Origin: an uncultured Rhodopila sp.
Lineage (GTDB): Bacteria > Pseudomonadota > Alphaproteobacteria > Acetobacterales > Acetobacteraceae
Length of the DNA: 64,000 nucleotides
NCBI RefSeq assembly: GCF_903944925.1
Contig: NZ_CAJATU010000064.1
Location: forward strand, 62,001 to 126,000
Reading direction: 5' to 3'
Shown: positions 53,653-61,415 of the stretch, in pieces
How positions within the stretch are numbered: position 1 is the first letter of the stretch
Layout: each line of letters begins with the position of its first letter
The notes under the pieces: generated by a model
Databases searched by the model: none
What the model was told of the DNA's origin: nothing
Seen by the model: the letters and a program-made list of their open reading frames with translations, nothing else
Position numbers and translations under genes: made by a program

Positions 53653-54318
53653 TCACGGCCCGGTCAATTCGGGCATCGACGGGGAACCGTCGCCGTCGTC
53701 GAACCCCTCGATCTCCTCGGTCTTCGGCAGCAGGTGCGCGATGCCCTTGTGGCAATCGATGCAGGTCCGCTCCCCGGTCAGCAGCCGCGCCTGATGCACC
53801 GCAGCGGCCCGCGGCTGCTGTTTGGTAAAATCCATCGACTGCGCGCTGTGGCAGTTGCGGCACTCGGCCGAGTTGTTGGCGGTCATCCGCGCCCATTCCC
53901 GCTGCGCCATCAGCGTGCGCCGCTCGAGAAATTTCTGGCGCGTGTCGATCGTGCCGAACAGCTTGGCCCACACTTCCCTGGACGCCTGCATCTTGCGGGC
54001 GATCTTCAGGGTCCAGGGATGCGGCGTGTGGCAGTCGGGGCAGGTGGCCCGCACGCCGGAGCGGTTGGTCCAGTGGATCGTGCCCTGCAATTCTCGGTAA
54101 ACATTGTCCCGCATCTCGTGGCAACTGATGCAGAACGATTCGGTATTGGCCGCTTCCATCGCGGTATTGAAGCCGCCCCAGAACGCGACGCCCGCGACAA
54201 AGCCGCCCAGGGTCAGGAACAGCAGGCTGAAATGCACCGCCGGCCGGGTCGCGGTTCTGTACCAAACATTGCCGATAAGCCACGACCGGCGGCCGCGCGG
54301 CGGTAAGGGGTCGGACAT
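53653..54318 (-). CDS. napC: Tetraheme quinol dehydrogenase, NapC/NirT family
   Basis: A 221-residue membrane-anchored tetraheme cytochrome c. One helix (about 28-50) is followed by four CxxCH sites at 63-67, 93-97, 153-157 and 186-190, the exact NapC/NirT pattern. [11 protein letters not shown] and [11 protein letters not shown] are typical of the family. It oxidises quinol at the cytoplasmic membrane and hands electrons to periplasmic reductases. It sits between NapE and the EB_dh protein and shares their direction, but no NapA/TorA/NirS is in view. Confidence 0.93.
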   Translation of the reverse strand: MSDPLPPRGRRSWLIGNVWYRTATRPAVHFSLLFLTLGGFVAGVAFWGGFNTAMEAANTESFCISCHEMRDNVYRELQGTIHWTNRSGVRATCPDCHTPHPWTLKIARKMQASREVWAKLFGTIDTRQKFLERRTLMAQREWARMTANNSAECRNCHSAQSMDFTKQQPRAAAVHQARLLTGERTCIDCHKGIAHLLPKTEEIEGFDDGDGSPSMPELTGP

Positions 54319-54324
54319 GCGTGC

Positions 54325-54477
54325 TCAAAACGGGCCCGGCGGGCCGGCGAAAATGAAATACACCCACCACGCCAACCCGTACGCCGCGACGAAGCCGCCC
54401 GCGATCACCGGCCACACCATGACGGACAAGAAAAGGAACACGACGGCTTCCCGCCATTTCCCCGTGGCTGCTTGCAT
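54325..54477 (-). CDS. napE: NapE/TorE-family small membrane protein
   Basis: A 50-residue single-span protein, too short for most gene callers. KWREAVVFLFLSVMVWPVIA, then GGFVAAYGLAWWVYFI and the terminal AGPPGPF match NapE/TorE, whose C-terminus is GPPGPP. NapE is a small membrane component of nitrate (nap) and TMAO (tor) operons with unknown function. It starts at ATG 54477, and its stop lies 6 bp before the NapC start, so all three cytochrome genes form one operon. Confidence 0.85.
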   Translation of the reverse strand: MQAATGKWREAVVFLFLSVMVWPVIAGGFVAAYGLAWWVYFIFAGPPGPF

Positions 54478-54593
54478 GGCACCTTCCGCTGACCGAAGGG
54501 AGGTAAAACCCTCGCAATCTGTCGCCGATGCCTAGGCCCGGCTGCCCGCGATATCAAGCACCAAGAGGTCGTAGACTCCGGCAAGACAGGCCC

Positions 54594-55976
54594 TCAGTCG
54601 CCGGAAAACGCCTTGCCGTCGCCCGCACCGCCCAATGCCTGCGCCAGCCTTTCGACCGCTGTCTCGATCTGCTGAACCGCGGGGACGCCGAACCCCAGCA
54701 ATACGGCGCGTTCGCCGACACGCCCGGCATCCAGCCCCAGCCGCCGCGCCATGGCCGCCACCGCGGCGGCGGAGCGAAGCTGCGGCGGCAGCGTCCAAAC
54801 CAGATGCAGGCCCGCCGCCGCGCCGGAGATGCGTGCCGTTTCGCCGAAATGCCGCCGCAGCGAGCGGATCAACGCATCGCGCCGCAGCAGATAGGCCTTC
54901 CGCACCGCATGCAGATGCCGGGCATAGGACCCGCTGTCGATCAGCGTGGCCAGCGCCTCCGCTTCCAGCCGCCCGGCGAACGCCCCCGCCAACCGGCTGG
55001 CCGCGCGCGCCGGGCCAATCAGCCGCTGCGGCACCGCCAGGTAGCCAAGCATGACCCCGGGACCCAGCGCGGCGGCGAAATCGCCCGCGTGCAAGACGAT
55101 CCCGTCGCGGTCCAGGGTCATGAGCGCGGGTGCATCCATCTCCTCGTAGCGCAACTCGCCGTCGGAATCTTCCTCGATCACGGTGGCGCCGGCGCGGGCC
55201 GCCCAGCTTAGCAGAGCGTGCCGCCGCTTCAGGCTCAGCACCGAACCCAGCGGCCGCTGGTGCTCCGGGGTCACCAGCACCAAAGCCGCGCCGCCGGCGG
55301 GCAGGCGTTCGGTCTGGATGCCGTCCTCATCCACCGGGACGGTCACCAGGTTGGCGCCCGAGCCGGCGAACATCAGCTCCGCCGCCGGGTCTCCGGGCGC
55401 CTCGGTCACCGCCCGGCTGCCCGGCCGCAGCAGCAGATGCGCGGCGATGTGCAGCGCATGCTGGCGGCCATGCGCCAGGATGATCTGATCCGCCTCGACC
55501 GCCAGCCCGCGCGATGTCGACAGCCAGCGCGATATCGCCCGCCGCAGCCCCAGCTCGGCGATGACGGGTTCCTCCCCGGTGTCGGCGCACAGAGTGTTCA
55601 GCGCCGTGCGGATCAGCGCCCGCCACTTCACCGCCGGGAACAGGTGCGGATCGGGGCGCCCCGGGAGACGCACCGTCCCGGGATCCGGTTCGGCCGTCGC
55701 GTTGTCGTTTGCCCGCGGCACGCACCCGTCCGCGGCAAGCACGCGATGCACGAACGTGCCTTTCGCCGGGATCGTCCGCAGATAGCCCTCGGCGATCAGC
55801 CGCTCATACGTCAGCAGCACCGTAATCCGCGAAACCGAGAACTGTTCCGCCAGCATGCGTGTCGATGGCATGCGCGTGCCGGAGGCCAGCCGGGAGGAGA
55901 TGATCAACGCCCGCAACTGCTCGTAAAGCTGCTGCTGCAAAGGCCTGTCGCGGAGAAGCTTGAGCGGGATCAGCAT
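54594..55976 (-). CDS. MocR/GntR-family regulator lacking the PLP lysine
   Basis: A 460-residue GntR-MocR fusion. Residues 1-75 are a winged helix (RALIISSRLASGTRMPSTRM, then LAEQFSVSRITVLLTYERL). Residues about 105-455 are a type I aminotransferase-like domain, with HGRQHALHIAAHLLLRPGSR, VTPEHQRPLGSVLSL and IEEDSDGELRYEE. The site where MocR proteins carry Ser-Lys (GTFSKTL-x-PG) reads GDFAAALGPGVMLGY, so the expected Lys302 is Ala. The DDYD Tyr is Ser. It is unlikely to bind PLP as a Schiff base. It faces an FNR-type box shared with ccmI. Confidence 0.88.
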   Translation of the reverse strand: MLIPLKLLRDRPLQQQLYEQLRALIISSRLASGTRMPSTRMLAEQFSVSRITVLLTYERLIAEGYLRTIPAKGTFVHRVLAADGCVPRANDNATAEPDPGTVRLPGRPDPHLFPAVKWRALIRTALNTLCADTGEEPVIAELGLRRAISRWLSTSRGLAVEADQIILAHGRQHALHIAAHLLLRPGSRAVTEAPGDPAAELMFAGSGANLVTVPVDEDGIQTERLPAGGAALVLVTPEHQRPLGSVLSLKRRHALLSWAARAGATVIEEDSDGELRYEEMDAPALMTLDRDGIVLHAGDFAAALGPGVMLGYLAVPQRLIGPARAASRLAGAFAGRLEAEALATLIDSGSYARHLHAVRKAYLLRRDALIRSLRRHFGETARISGAAAGLHLVWTLPPQLRSAAAVAAMARRLGLDAGRVGERAVLLGFGVPAVQQIETAVERLAQALGGAGDGKAFSGD

Positions 55977-56063
55977 GAGCAATCGATCTGTTGCGGCGGG
56001 CGAGGGCGCTCCGGTGAGACATGCGGCGTTCGGCGAGCCTAGCGGCGCGGCCGCTGAAACACC

Positions 56064-56077
56064 TTGATCCACGTCAA
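56064..56077. promoter_or_regulatory. FNR/FixK/Dnr-type box TTGATCCACGTCAA
   Basis: The 14-bp TTGAT-N4-GTCAA matches the FNR/FixK consensus TTGA[TC]-N4-[AG]TCAA at every fixed position. It lies between divergent genes, 88-101 bp upstream of the mocR-like start and 98-111 bp upstream of ccmI. It suggests low-oxygen control of cytochrome c maturation and of the regulator/NapE-NapC unit. A second box occurs at 61387. Confidence 0.7.
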
Positions 56078-56174
56078 TGAACGTGCCACCCGGTGCCGCC
56101 AGAACCGCGGCGTGGTCCCGGTCCGGCAGGCAAGGCCCCGGGCGCGACCTCCATCGGCGGTCGGTTGACGAAGG

Positions 56175-57524
56175 ATGACGATGGCCCTGTTGCTCGGCAG
56201 CCTTGTGCTCGCGGCTCTGCTGCCGCTCGTGGTGCCGTTGCTGCGGCGCCAGCGGCCGGTGCCCGAGCGCAGCCATTTCGATTGCGCGGTCTACCGCGAC
56301 CAGCTTCGGGAACTCGATCATGACGTCGCCCGCGGCCTGGTCAGCCCGGCGGCGGAGGAAGCCTCCCGCCTGGAAATCCAGCGCCGCCTGCTGGCCGCCG
56401 GCTGCGACCCGGAACCGGTCGAGAAGCCCGGGCGCAGTCCCGTCGCCGCCTTGACCGTCGCTTTGTTTATCGCCTGTGGCGCGCTCGGGCTGTATTACTA
56501 CCTCGGTGCCGCCGGCAGCCCGGACGTCGTCTTCGTGCCGCGCCCGCCGCTCGCCGGCGCCACGCCCGGCAGCGCGCCGGTGCCGCGGTTTCTCGATCTG
56601 CAGAAGGCGGCGGCGCGCCTCACCGAGAAGCTGGAGGCGGATCCTTCGAACGCCGACAGGTGGGTGCAGCTGGCGCGGACGTCGGGCAGCCTGCGGCGGT
56701 GGGATGCGGCGGCCGACGCCTATCGCCACGCCCTCTCGCTCGGCTCAACCGGTCCGGACGTGCAGGTCGGCTTTGGCGAGATGCTGGTCATGCAGGCGGC
56801 CGGGATCGTCACGCCTGCGGCCCGCGATGCCTTCGCCGCAACCCTGAAGGCTGACCCGAAAAACGAGATTGCACGCTATTACCTGGCCCGCGCCGCAATG
56901 CAGGAAGGCCATCCGCGCGAGGCGATCCGGCAGATGCAGGCGATGCTGGCGGAAATCCCCGAAGACTCGGCGATGCGCGCGGCGATTGCGGATCAGATCG
57001 AGGCGGCCGCCAAGGTGGCGGGGCTGCCGATGCCGGAACTTGCCAAGGGGACGCCGGCAGGCGCGCCGGACCCGGCTGCTGACGCGACCGCCGCCGATGC
57101 CGCGACCGCCGCGAAGCTGGCTGCGCGGCTGCAAGCCCAACCGGGCGATGCCGACGGCTGGATGCGCCTCGGCCGGGCCTATCTGGCGCAGCATGAGCGG
57201 GATAAGGCAGCGGACGCCTACGATCACGCCATCGCGCTGGTACCCGGCGACACGGCGATCCGGCTGCAGGCGATCGAGGGTCTGCTGGATGGGATCAAGC
57301 CCGGCGACACGCTGCCGCCGCGAGCCCTGGCACTGCTGCGGCAGGTCGAGACGATCGCGCCGGACCAGCCGGAGGTTTTGTGGTATCTGGGTTTCGCCGC
57401 CGCGCTGGATGCGCACCCGGAGGACGCCCGGCGCTATTGGACCCGGCTGCTGGCCCGGTTGCCGGCGGAGAGCCAGAATGCCGGCATGGTCAGGGCCGCC
57501 ATGGACTCGCTGAAGGGCGGGTAG
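56175..57524 (+). CDS. ccmI: Cytochrome c biogenesis protein CcmI
   Basis: A 449-residue membrane protein. The N-terminal part has two transmembrane helices (about 3-22 and 94-112) joined by a cytoplasmic loop with the CcmI signature YRDQLRELDHDVARGLVSP. The periplasmic C-terminal part contains TPR-like repeats (ADRWVQLARTSGSLRRWDAA, DGWMRLGRAYLAQHERDKAA). CcmI chaperones apocytochrome c to the haem ligation machinery. Its placement beside a c-type cytochrome module and an FNR-type box fits low-oxygen induction of cytochrome maturation. Other ccm genes are not in view, so this copy is separated from a ccmABCDEFGH cluster. Confidence 0.92.
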   Translation: MTMALLLGSLVLAALLPLVVPLLRRQRPVPERSHFDCAVYRDQLRELDHDVARGLVSPAAEEASRLEIQRRLLAAGCDPEPVEKPGRSPVAALTVALFIACGALGLYYYLGAAGSPDVVFVPRPPLAGATPGSAPVPRFLDLQKAAARLTEKLEADPSNADRWVQLARTSGSLRRWDAAADAYRHALSLGSTGPDVQVGFGEMLVMQAAGIVTPAARDAFAATLKADPKNEIARYYLARAAMQEGHPREAIRQMQAMLAEIPEDSAMRAAIADQIEAAAKVAGLPMPELAKGTPAGAPDPAADATAADAATAAKLAARLQAQPGDADGWMRLGRAYLAQHERDKAADAYDHAIALVPGDTAIRLQAIEGLLDGIKPGDTLPPRALALLRQVETIAPDQPEVLWYLGFAAALDAHPEDARRYWTRLLARLPAESQNAGMVRAAMDSLKGG

Positions 57525-57552
57525 GGTGCGGTCTGCGAGGGGCAAAGGGGCA

Positions 57553-57571
57553 AGCCGGATCGATCGTCCGG
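57553..57571 (+). terminator. Short hairpin downstream of ccmI
   Basis: GCCGGA-TCGATCG-TCCGGC has perfect 6-bp arms, 28 bp after the ccmI stop; a second GC-rich hairpin (CCCGGC-GCGGC-GCCGGG) follows near 57598. There is no T-run. They may mark the 3' ends of the convergent ccmI and SDR transcripts. Confidence 0.35.
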
Positions 57572-57662
57572 CGGACCTCGCGCGGCTTGCATGCGCCCGG
57601 CGCGGCGCCGGGTCCGGCAAGCCCTCGCTGAACAGCCCGGAATAATCGCACAGGCAGCCCAC

Positions 57663-58448
57663 CTACATCGTGGTCTGCATGTCCCCGTCCACGCTGATCG
57701 CCTGGCCGCTGATGGTGGCGCCGAACGGGCTGGCCAAATACAGCGCCATGTTGGCGATATCCTGTTGGGTGACGAAGCATTTCAGGCTGGTGGTCGCAAC
57801 GGTCCGCTCGGTCATTTCATTCTCCGAGATCGATGCCGCCGTCGCCTTGGCCTTGATGACGGCACGGATGCGCGGCCCGTCCACCGGTCCCGGCAGGATC
57901 GCGTTCACCCGGATGCCGTCGCGGCCAAGCTCGATCGACAGCGACTTGGTGAAGCCGATGACGCCCCATTTGGCCGCGGCATAGGGCGCGCGCAACGGAA
58001 AGCCGAACCGCCCGGCGGCGGAGGACAGGTTGATGATCGCCCCGCCGCCATTCGCCCGCAGCACCGGGATGGCGCGGCGGGCGGTCGCGAACATCGATGC
58101 CACATCGATGCGCAGCGTAGCCTCGAGTTCTTCCGGCGCCACATGCTCCACCAATGCCGTCGGCCCGGCGATGCCGGCGTTGTTGACCAGCACGTCCAGG
58201 CCGCCAAGGTGCTTCACCGCCGCATCGACGAACGCCTCGCACTGCGCCGTATCGCCGGCATCGGCCACCATGCCGGGATGGCCGCACGACGCCACGGCCG
58301 CAGCGTCGATGTCGCTGATGAAGACGCTCGCGCCGCAATGGATGAAGCTGTCGGCCATGACTTTGCCGATGCCGTTCGCACCGGCGGAGATTGCCACCTT
58401 GTATCCGGTCAGATCGACCGTCAGCGGCGTGTTGGCTCCGGTTACCAT
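57663..58448 (-). CDS. Short-chain dehydrogenase/reductase
   Basis: A 261-residue SDR with the slightly altered glycine motif SAGANGIGKVM (residues about 21-31), NNAGIAGPTALVEH, catalytic NLSSAAGRFGF (Ser) and YAAAKWGV (Tyr-x-x-x-Lys), and terminal SGQAISVDGDMQTTM. ISDIDA suggests NAD specificity. Start ATG 58448 is favoured; the longer ORF upstream is unlikely. It is divergent from the LVIVD gene with a 66-bp gap, suggesting shared control. Substrate unknown. Confidence 0.9.
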   Translation of the reverse strand: MVTGANTPLTVDLTGYKVAISAGANGIGKVMADSFIHCGASVFISDIDAAAVASCGHPGMVADAGDTAQCEAFVDAAVKHLGGLDVLVNNAGIAGPTALVEHVAPEELEATLRIDVASMFATARRAIPVLRANGGGAIINLSSAAGRFGFPLRAPYAAAKWGVIGFTKSLSIELGRDGIRVNAILPGPVDGPRIRAVIKAKATAASISENEMTERTVATTSLKCFVTQQDIANMALYLASPFGATISGQAISVDGDMQTTM

Positions 58449-58514
58449 GCGTCTGTTTCCCTTTCCCCCGTGTCGGGTAAGGTGATGGCGGCGAAAAACG
58501 GGGGAGGCAAGAGC

Positions 58515-59741
58515 ATGGTCACGCCGGAGGCTGCGCGCAACATCTCGTTCGTCGGCCATACTGACCAGGGCGGCCGCGGCGACGGCGTCCAGGTCATGGT
58601 CAACCGCGGCCACGCCTATGTCGGCACCCGGGTCAGCCGCGGCGTGATGGTCACCGACGTGCGCGACCCGCGGGCTCCGAAGCCGGTGAATTTCGTGCCG
58701 ATACATCCGAATTCCTGGTGCATGCACCTGCAGACGGCGAATGATCTGTTGCTGTGCATCGAGGAACTCGACCTGAAGGCGTTGCTGTCACAGAAGGATT
58801 ACTATGCGCGGTCGAACCAGGTCGATTCGTCTCGGTATGGCAAGCGCGGTGTGGATTTCTCCGCCGGGATGCGGGTCTATGACATCGCCGATCCGGCCAA
58901 TCCGCGGCCGATCGGGTTTATGGAGGTGGAGGGGCTGGGACTGCATCGGATCTGGTGGACGGGCGGGCGGTATGCCTATGCCTCGGCGCTGCTGGACGGG
59001 TTCCTCGATCATATCCTTATCATCATCGACATGGCCGAACCGGCAAAACCGCGGGAGGCCGGGCGATGGTGGATACCGGGGATGCATGCGGCGGCCGGCG
59101 AGACTCCGCACTGGAACGGCCGCTGGGCGCTGCATCATGCGGTGGTGGAGGACGACGTCGCCTATGCGTCCTGGCGGGATGGCGGGCTGACGATCCTGGA
59201 CGTGAAGGACCCGGCCCGGCCGGAGTTGATTGTTCACCGTAACTGGTCGCCTCCGTACGGCGGTGGCACGCACAGCGCCCTGCCGCTGCACGACCGCGGT
59301 CTGCTGGTGGTGGCGGACGAGGCGACGATGAACATCGACCAGGAGCAGTTGAAGCGGACCTGGATCTTCGATATCCGCGAGCGGGCGAATCCGGTTTCGA
59401 TCGCAACAATGCCGACTCCGTCGGAGCAGGATTACGTCGCGAAGGGCGGTCAGTTCGGGCCGCATAACCTGCACGAGAACCGGCCGGGATCGTTCCGGTC
59501 GTCGCGGACGATCTTTGCGACCTGGCAAAGCGCTGGCGTGCGCGTCTTCGACATAGCGGACGCATATCAGCCGAGGGAAATCGGCTATTTCGTGCCGCCG
59601 CAGCCATCGAAGTGGATGGAGCCGATGCGCGGGCGGGCAAAGGTCCGGCACACCGCGGATCTTTTCGTGGCGGAGGACGGGCTGATGTACGTTACGGACT
59701 ACGATTCCGGTCTGTACATCCTGCAATGGAACGGTGGGTAA
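58515..59741 (+). CDS. LVIVD-repeat beta-propeller-like protein
   Basis: A 408-residue protein without a signal peptide, made of repeats in which short strands end in LVIVD-like tags: GVMVTDVRDPRAPKPVNFVP, GMRVYDIADPANPRPIGFME, LTILDVKDPARPELIVHRNW and VRVFDIADAYQPREIGYFVP. The repeats form a seven-bladed-type propeller. HALHHAVV-like WALHHAVVEDDVAYASWRDG and HNLHEN motifs are conserved in the group. Function is unknown. GGGGGAGG precedes the ATG. It diverges from an SDR gene. Confidence 0.85.
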   Translation: MVTPEAARNISFVGHTDQGGRGDGVQVMVNRGHAYVGTRVSRGVMVTDVRDPRAPKPVNFVPIHPNSWCMHLQTANDLLLCIEELDLKALLSQKDYYARSNQVDSSRYGKRGVDFSAGMRVYDIADPANPRPIGFMEVEGLGLHRIWWTGGRYAYASALLDGFLDHILIIIDMAEPAKPREAGRWWIPGMHAAAGETPHWNGRWALHHAVVEDDVAYASWRDGGLTILDVKDPARPELIVHRNWSPPYGGGTHSALPLHDRGLLVVADEATMNIDQEQLKRTWIFDIRERANPVSIATMPTPSEQDYVAKGGQFGPHNLHENRPGSFRSSRTIFATWQSAGVRVFDIADAYQPREIGYFVPPQPSKWMEPMRGRAKVRHTADLFVAEDGLMYVTDYDSGLYILQWNGG

Positions 59742-59770
59742 CCGGCTGGCCAGTACGGGGCGGCATAAAG

Positions 59771-59896
59771 AGTCACAGAGAAAAGAATGAGGATTCACAG
59801 TGGAAATGGAGAAGCAAGGACTGCGGCGCGGGCTGTGCGCGCCGAGCGCCGGGCTTGCCTTCTCCGTGAATCCTCGTGCTATCTCCGTGTCAAAAA
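59771..59896. repeat. Long imperfect inverted repeat (CACAGAG-type intergenic element)
   Basis: The left arm (59771-59809, AGTCACAGAGAAAAGAATGA followed by GGATTCACAG and GGAGAAG) and right arm (59855-59896, CCTTCTCCGTGAATCCTCGT followed by ATCTCCGTGTC) are imperfect reverse complements around about 45 bp of GC-rich sequence. It has the same architecture as the element at 3579-3730. It fills most of the gap between the LVIVD and LLM genes. Confidence 0.6.
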
Positions 59897-60007
59897 TTCT
59901 TGCTTGCCGAAGACAAAACCACTCGGGTCGACCGAACAGGAGATCATCGCCGCCAGTCTGGCATCTCCGGCGGTCCGGGACGAAAATAGGAAACAAGGAG
60001 TTCCCAC

Positions 60008-60907
60008 ATGCAGCTTGGCGCTCTCGTCCCGTTCACCGATACCGGCGGTGAACCGTCGCTGGTGCGCGACTTCGCGCAGACGCTGGAAGCCCTGGGCTAC
60101 GATTTCCTCGAAGCGCCCGACCACGTGTTGGGCGCCAACCCCGCAACGATCGTCAGTGACGAGCCGCGCAGCACCATCGCCGCGGACATGTTCCACGATC
60201 CGTTTGTTCTGTTGGGCTACCTCGCGGCCTCGACCACGACACTGACGTTTTCCACCGGCGTGCTGATCGTCGCGCAACGCCAGACCGCGCTGGTGGCGAA
60301 ACAGGCGGCGTGCCTGGACGTGCTGTCCGGCGGGCGGTTCCGCCTGGGCATCGGTGTCGGCTGGAACCCGGTCGAGTTCAGCGGCCTGAACGAAAACTTC
60401 CACAATCGCGGGCGGCGGTCCGAGGAGCAGGCGCAGGTCATGCAAGCGCTTTGGTCGCAGCAATACGTGACGTTCAAAGGCAAATACCACACGATTGAGG
60501 ATGCCGGCATCAATCCGCGCCCCGCCTCCGGGCGCATCCCGCTGTGGTATGGCGGGCATCACCAGCACACCCTGCCGCGCATCGCCAAATGGGGCGACGG
60601 CTGGATGCCGAACGCCTATCCGCCCGACCAATCGGCCCTGGATATATTCGCGGAGCTTCGCCGCCTGACGGAACAGGCCGAACGCGATCCGGCCGCCATC
60701 GGCATCGAGGTCTGGACATCGTGCGGGCAGGGGGCCGAGGCGGACTGGCGGCGCGAGGCGGCGTTCTGGAAGCAGGCGGGGGCCTCCCATATCTGCCTGA
60801 CCACCACCTTCAACCGCCGCCACCATACCCGCATCGCCGGCACGACGCTGGCGGATCACCTGACCGCAATGAAGCGGTACCGGGACGCCGTTGCGGACAT
60901 TCTGTAG
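60008..60907 (+). CDS. LLM-class flavin/F420-dependent oxidoreductase (TIGR03619-like)
   Basis: A 299-residue TIM-barrel luciferase-like monooxygenase: MQLGALVPFTDTGGEPSLVR, DFLEAPDHVLGANP, TFSTGVLIVAQRQTALVAKQ, RFRLGIGVGWNPVEFSGL and GRIPLWYGGHHQHTLPRIAKW. These match the F420-dependent TIGR03619 group rather than bacterial luciferase. Use of F420 or FMN cannot be told from sequence. It is preceded by AAGGAG. No F420 biosynthesis gene is nearby. Confidence 0.88.
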   Translation: MQLGALVPFTDTGGEPSLVRDFAQTLEALGYDFLEAPDHVLGANPATIVSDEPRSTIAADMFHDPFVLLGYLAASTTTLTFSTGVLIVAQRQTALVAKQAACLDVLSGGRFRLGIGVGWNPVEFSGLNENFHNRGRRSEEQAQVMQALWSQQYVTFKGKYHTIEDAGINPRPASGRIPLWYGGHHQHTLPRIAKWGDGWMPNAYPPDQSALDIFAELRRLTEQAERDPAAIGIEVWTSCGQGAEADWRREAAFWKQAGASHICLTTTFNRRHHTRIAGTTLADHLTAMKRYRDAVADIL

Positions 60908-60918
60908 GCGGAGAACGA

Positions 60919-61329
60919 TCAGTGGGTGGACGGCGGCTTGATCTCCAGCAACTCATCCATCACCCCGGCATTGCCGCAGAATTCGTGGCAATGCGCCGCC
61001 GCCGTGTTGTGCTTGAGTTCGCGCTGGCAGACGCCGACATGCCGGCAACGGGCGCAGGTGACCTCCATGTCGCGCATGACCCCGCCGAATGCGCGGCGCA
61101 CCGCGTCCGGCTCCAGGCCCCGCGCCACGATCATCCGGGTCAGCTGCTCGTCGTGATCCGTGATCATCGGCCCGATGGCCCGCAAATCGGCGACGCTGAC
61201 GCCGATATCCGAAGCGAGGAACTGCAGGTCCTGATAGGACAAAGCGGAAAGTTCGGAGTCGGGCGAAACCCGCGCCTTGACCCAATCGAAGACCCGGGAA
61301 AGAAGATTTGCCTCACCGGATGCCGGCAT
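60919..61329 (-). CDS. Cysteine-rich DUF6455 protein
   Basis: A 136-residue protein. The N-terminal helices (LLSRVFDWVKARVSPDSELS) are followed by LTRMIVARGLEPDAVRRAF, and the C-terminal CARCRHVGVCQRELKHNTAA, then HCHEFCGNAGVMDEL, carries six Cys and three His arranged for metal binding. DUF6455 proteins are linked in alphaproteobacteria to low-oxygen or denitrification genes. An FNR-type box at 61387 lies 58 bp upstream. ATG 61329 with AGGAG is favoured over the ORF start 13 codons earlier. Confidence 0.82.
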   Translation of the reverse strand: MPASGEANLLSRVFDWVKARVSPDSELSALSYQDLQFLASDIGVSVADLRAIGPMITDHDEQLTRMIVARGLEPDAVRRAFGGVMRDMEVTCARCRHVGVCQRELKHNTAAAHCHEFCGNAGVMDELLEIKPPSTH

Positions 61330-61386
61330 CAAATATCTCCTGATGTGAAATCGGAGCGTTGATGCCACTCTGACCGCCGGAAAGCC

Positions 61387-61400
61387 TTGATCTGCGTCAA
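61387..61400 (-). promoter_or_regulatory. FNR/FixK-type box TTGATCTGCGTCAA upstream of DUF6455
   Basis: TTGAT-CTGC-GTCAA matches the FNR/FixK consensus, and its centre is 64 bp from the DUF6455 start codon, a spacing compatible with a -41.5 activator site and a 20-nt leader. It lies in the 86-bp gap between DUF6455 and lldD (both minus strand). Confidence 0.7.
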
Positions 61401-61415
61401 CAAATCCGGCGCGGG

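Noticed and set aside
55976-56729. Upstream extension of the MocR-like ORF by about 250 codons
   Set aside because: The wHTH domain begins within the first residues of the 55976 start, and the extension overlaps the ccmI 5' region and the FNR box.
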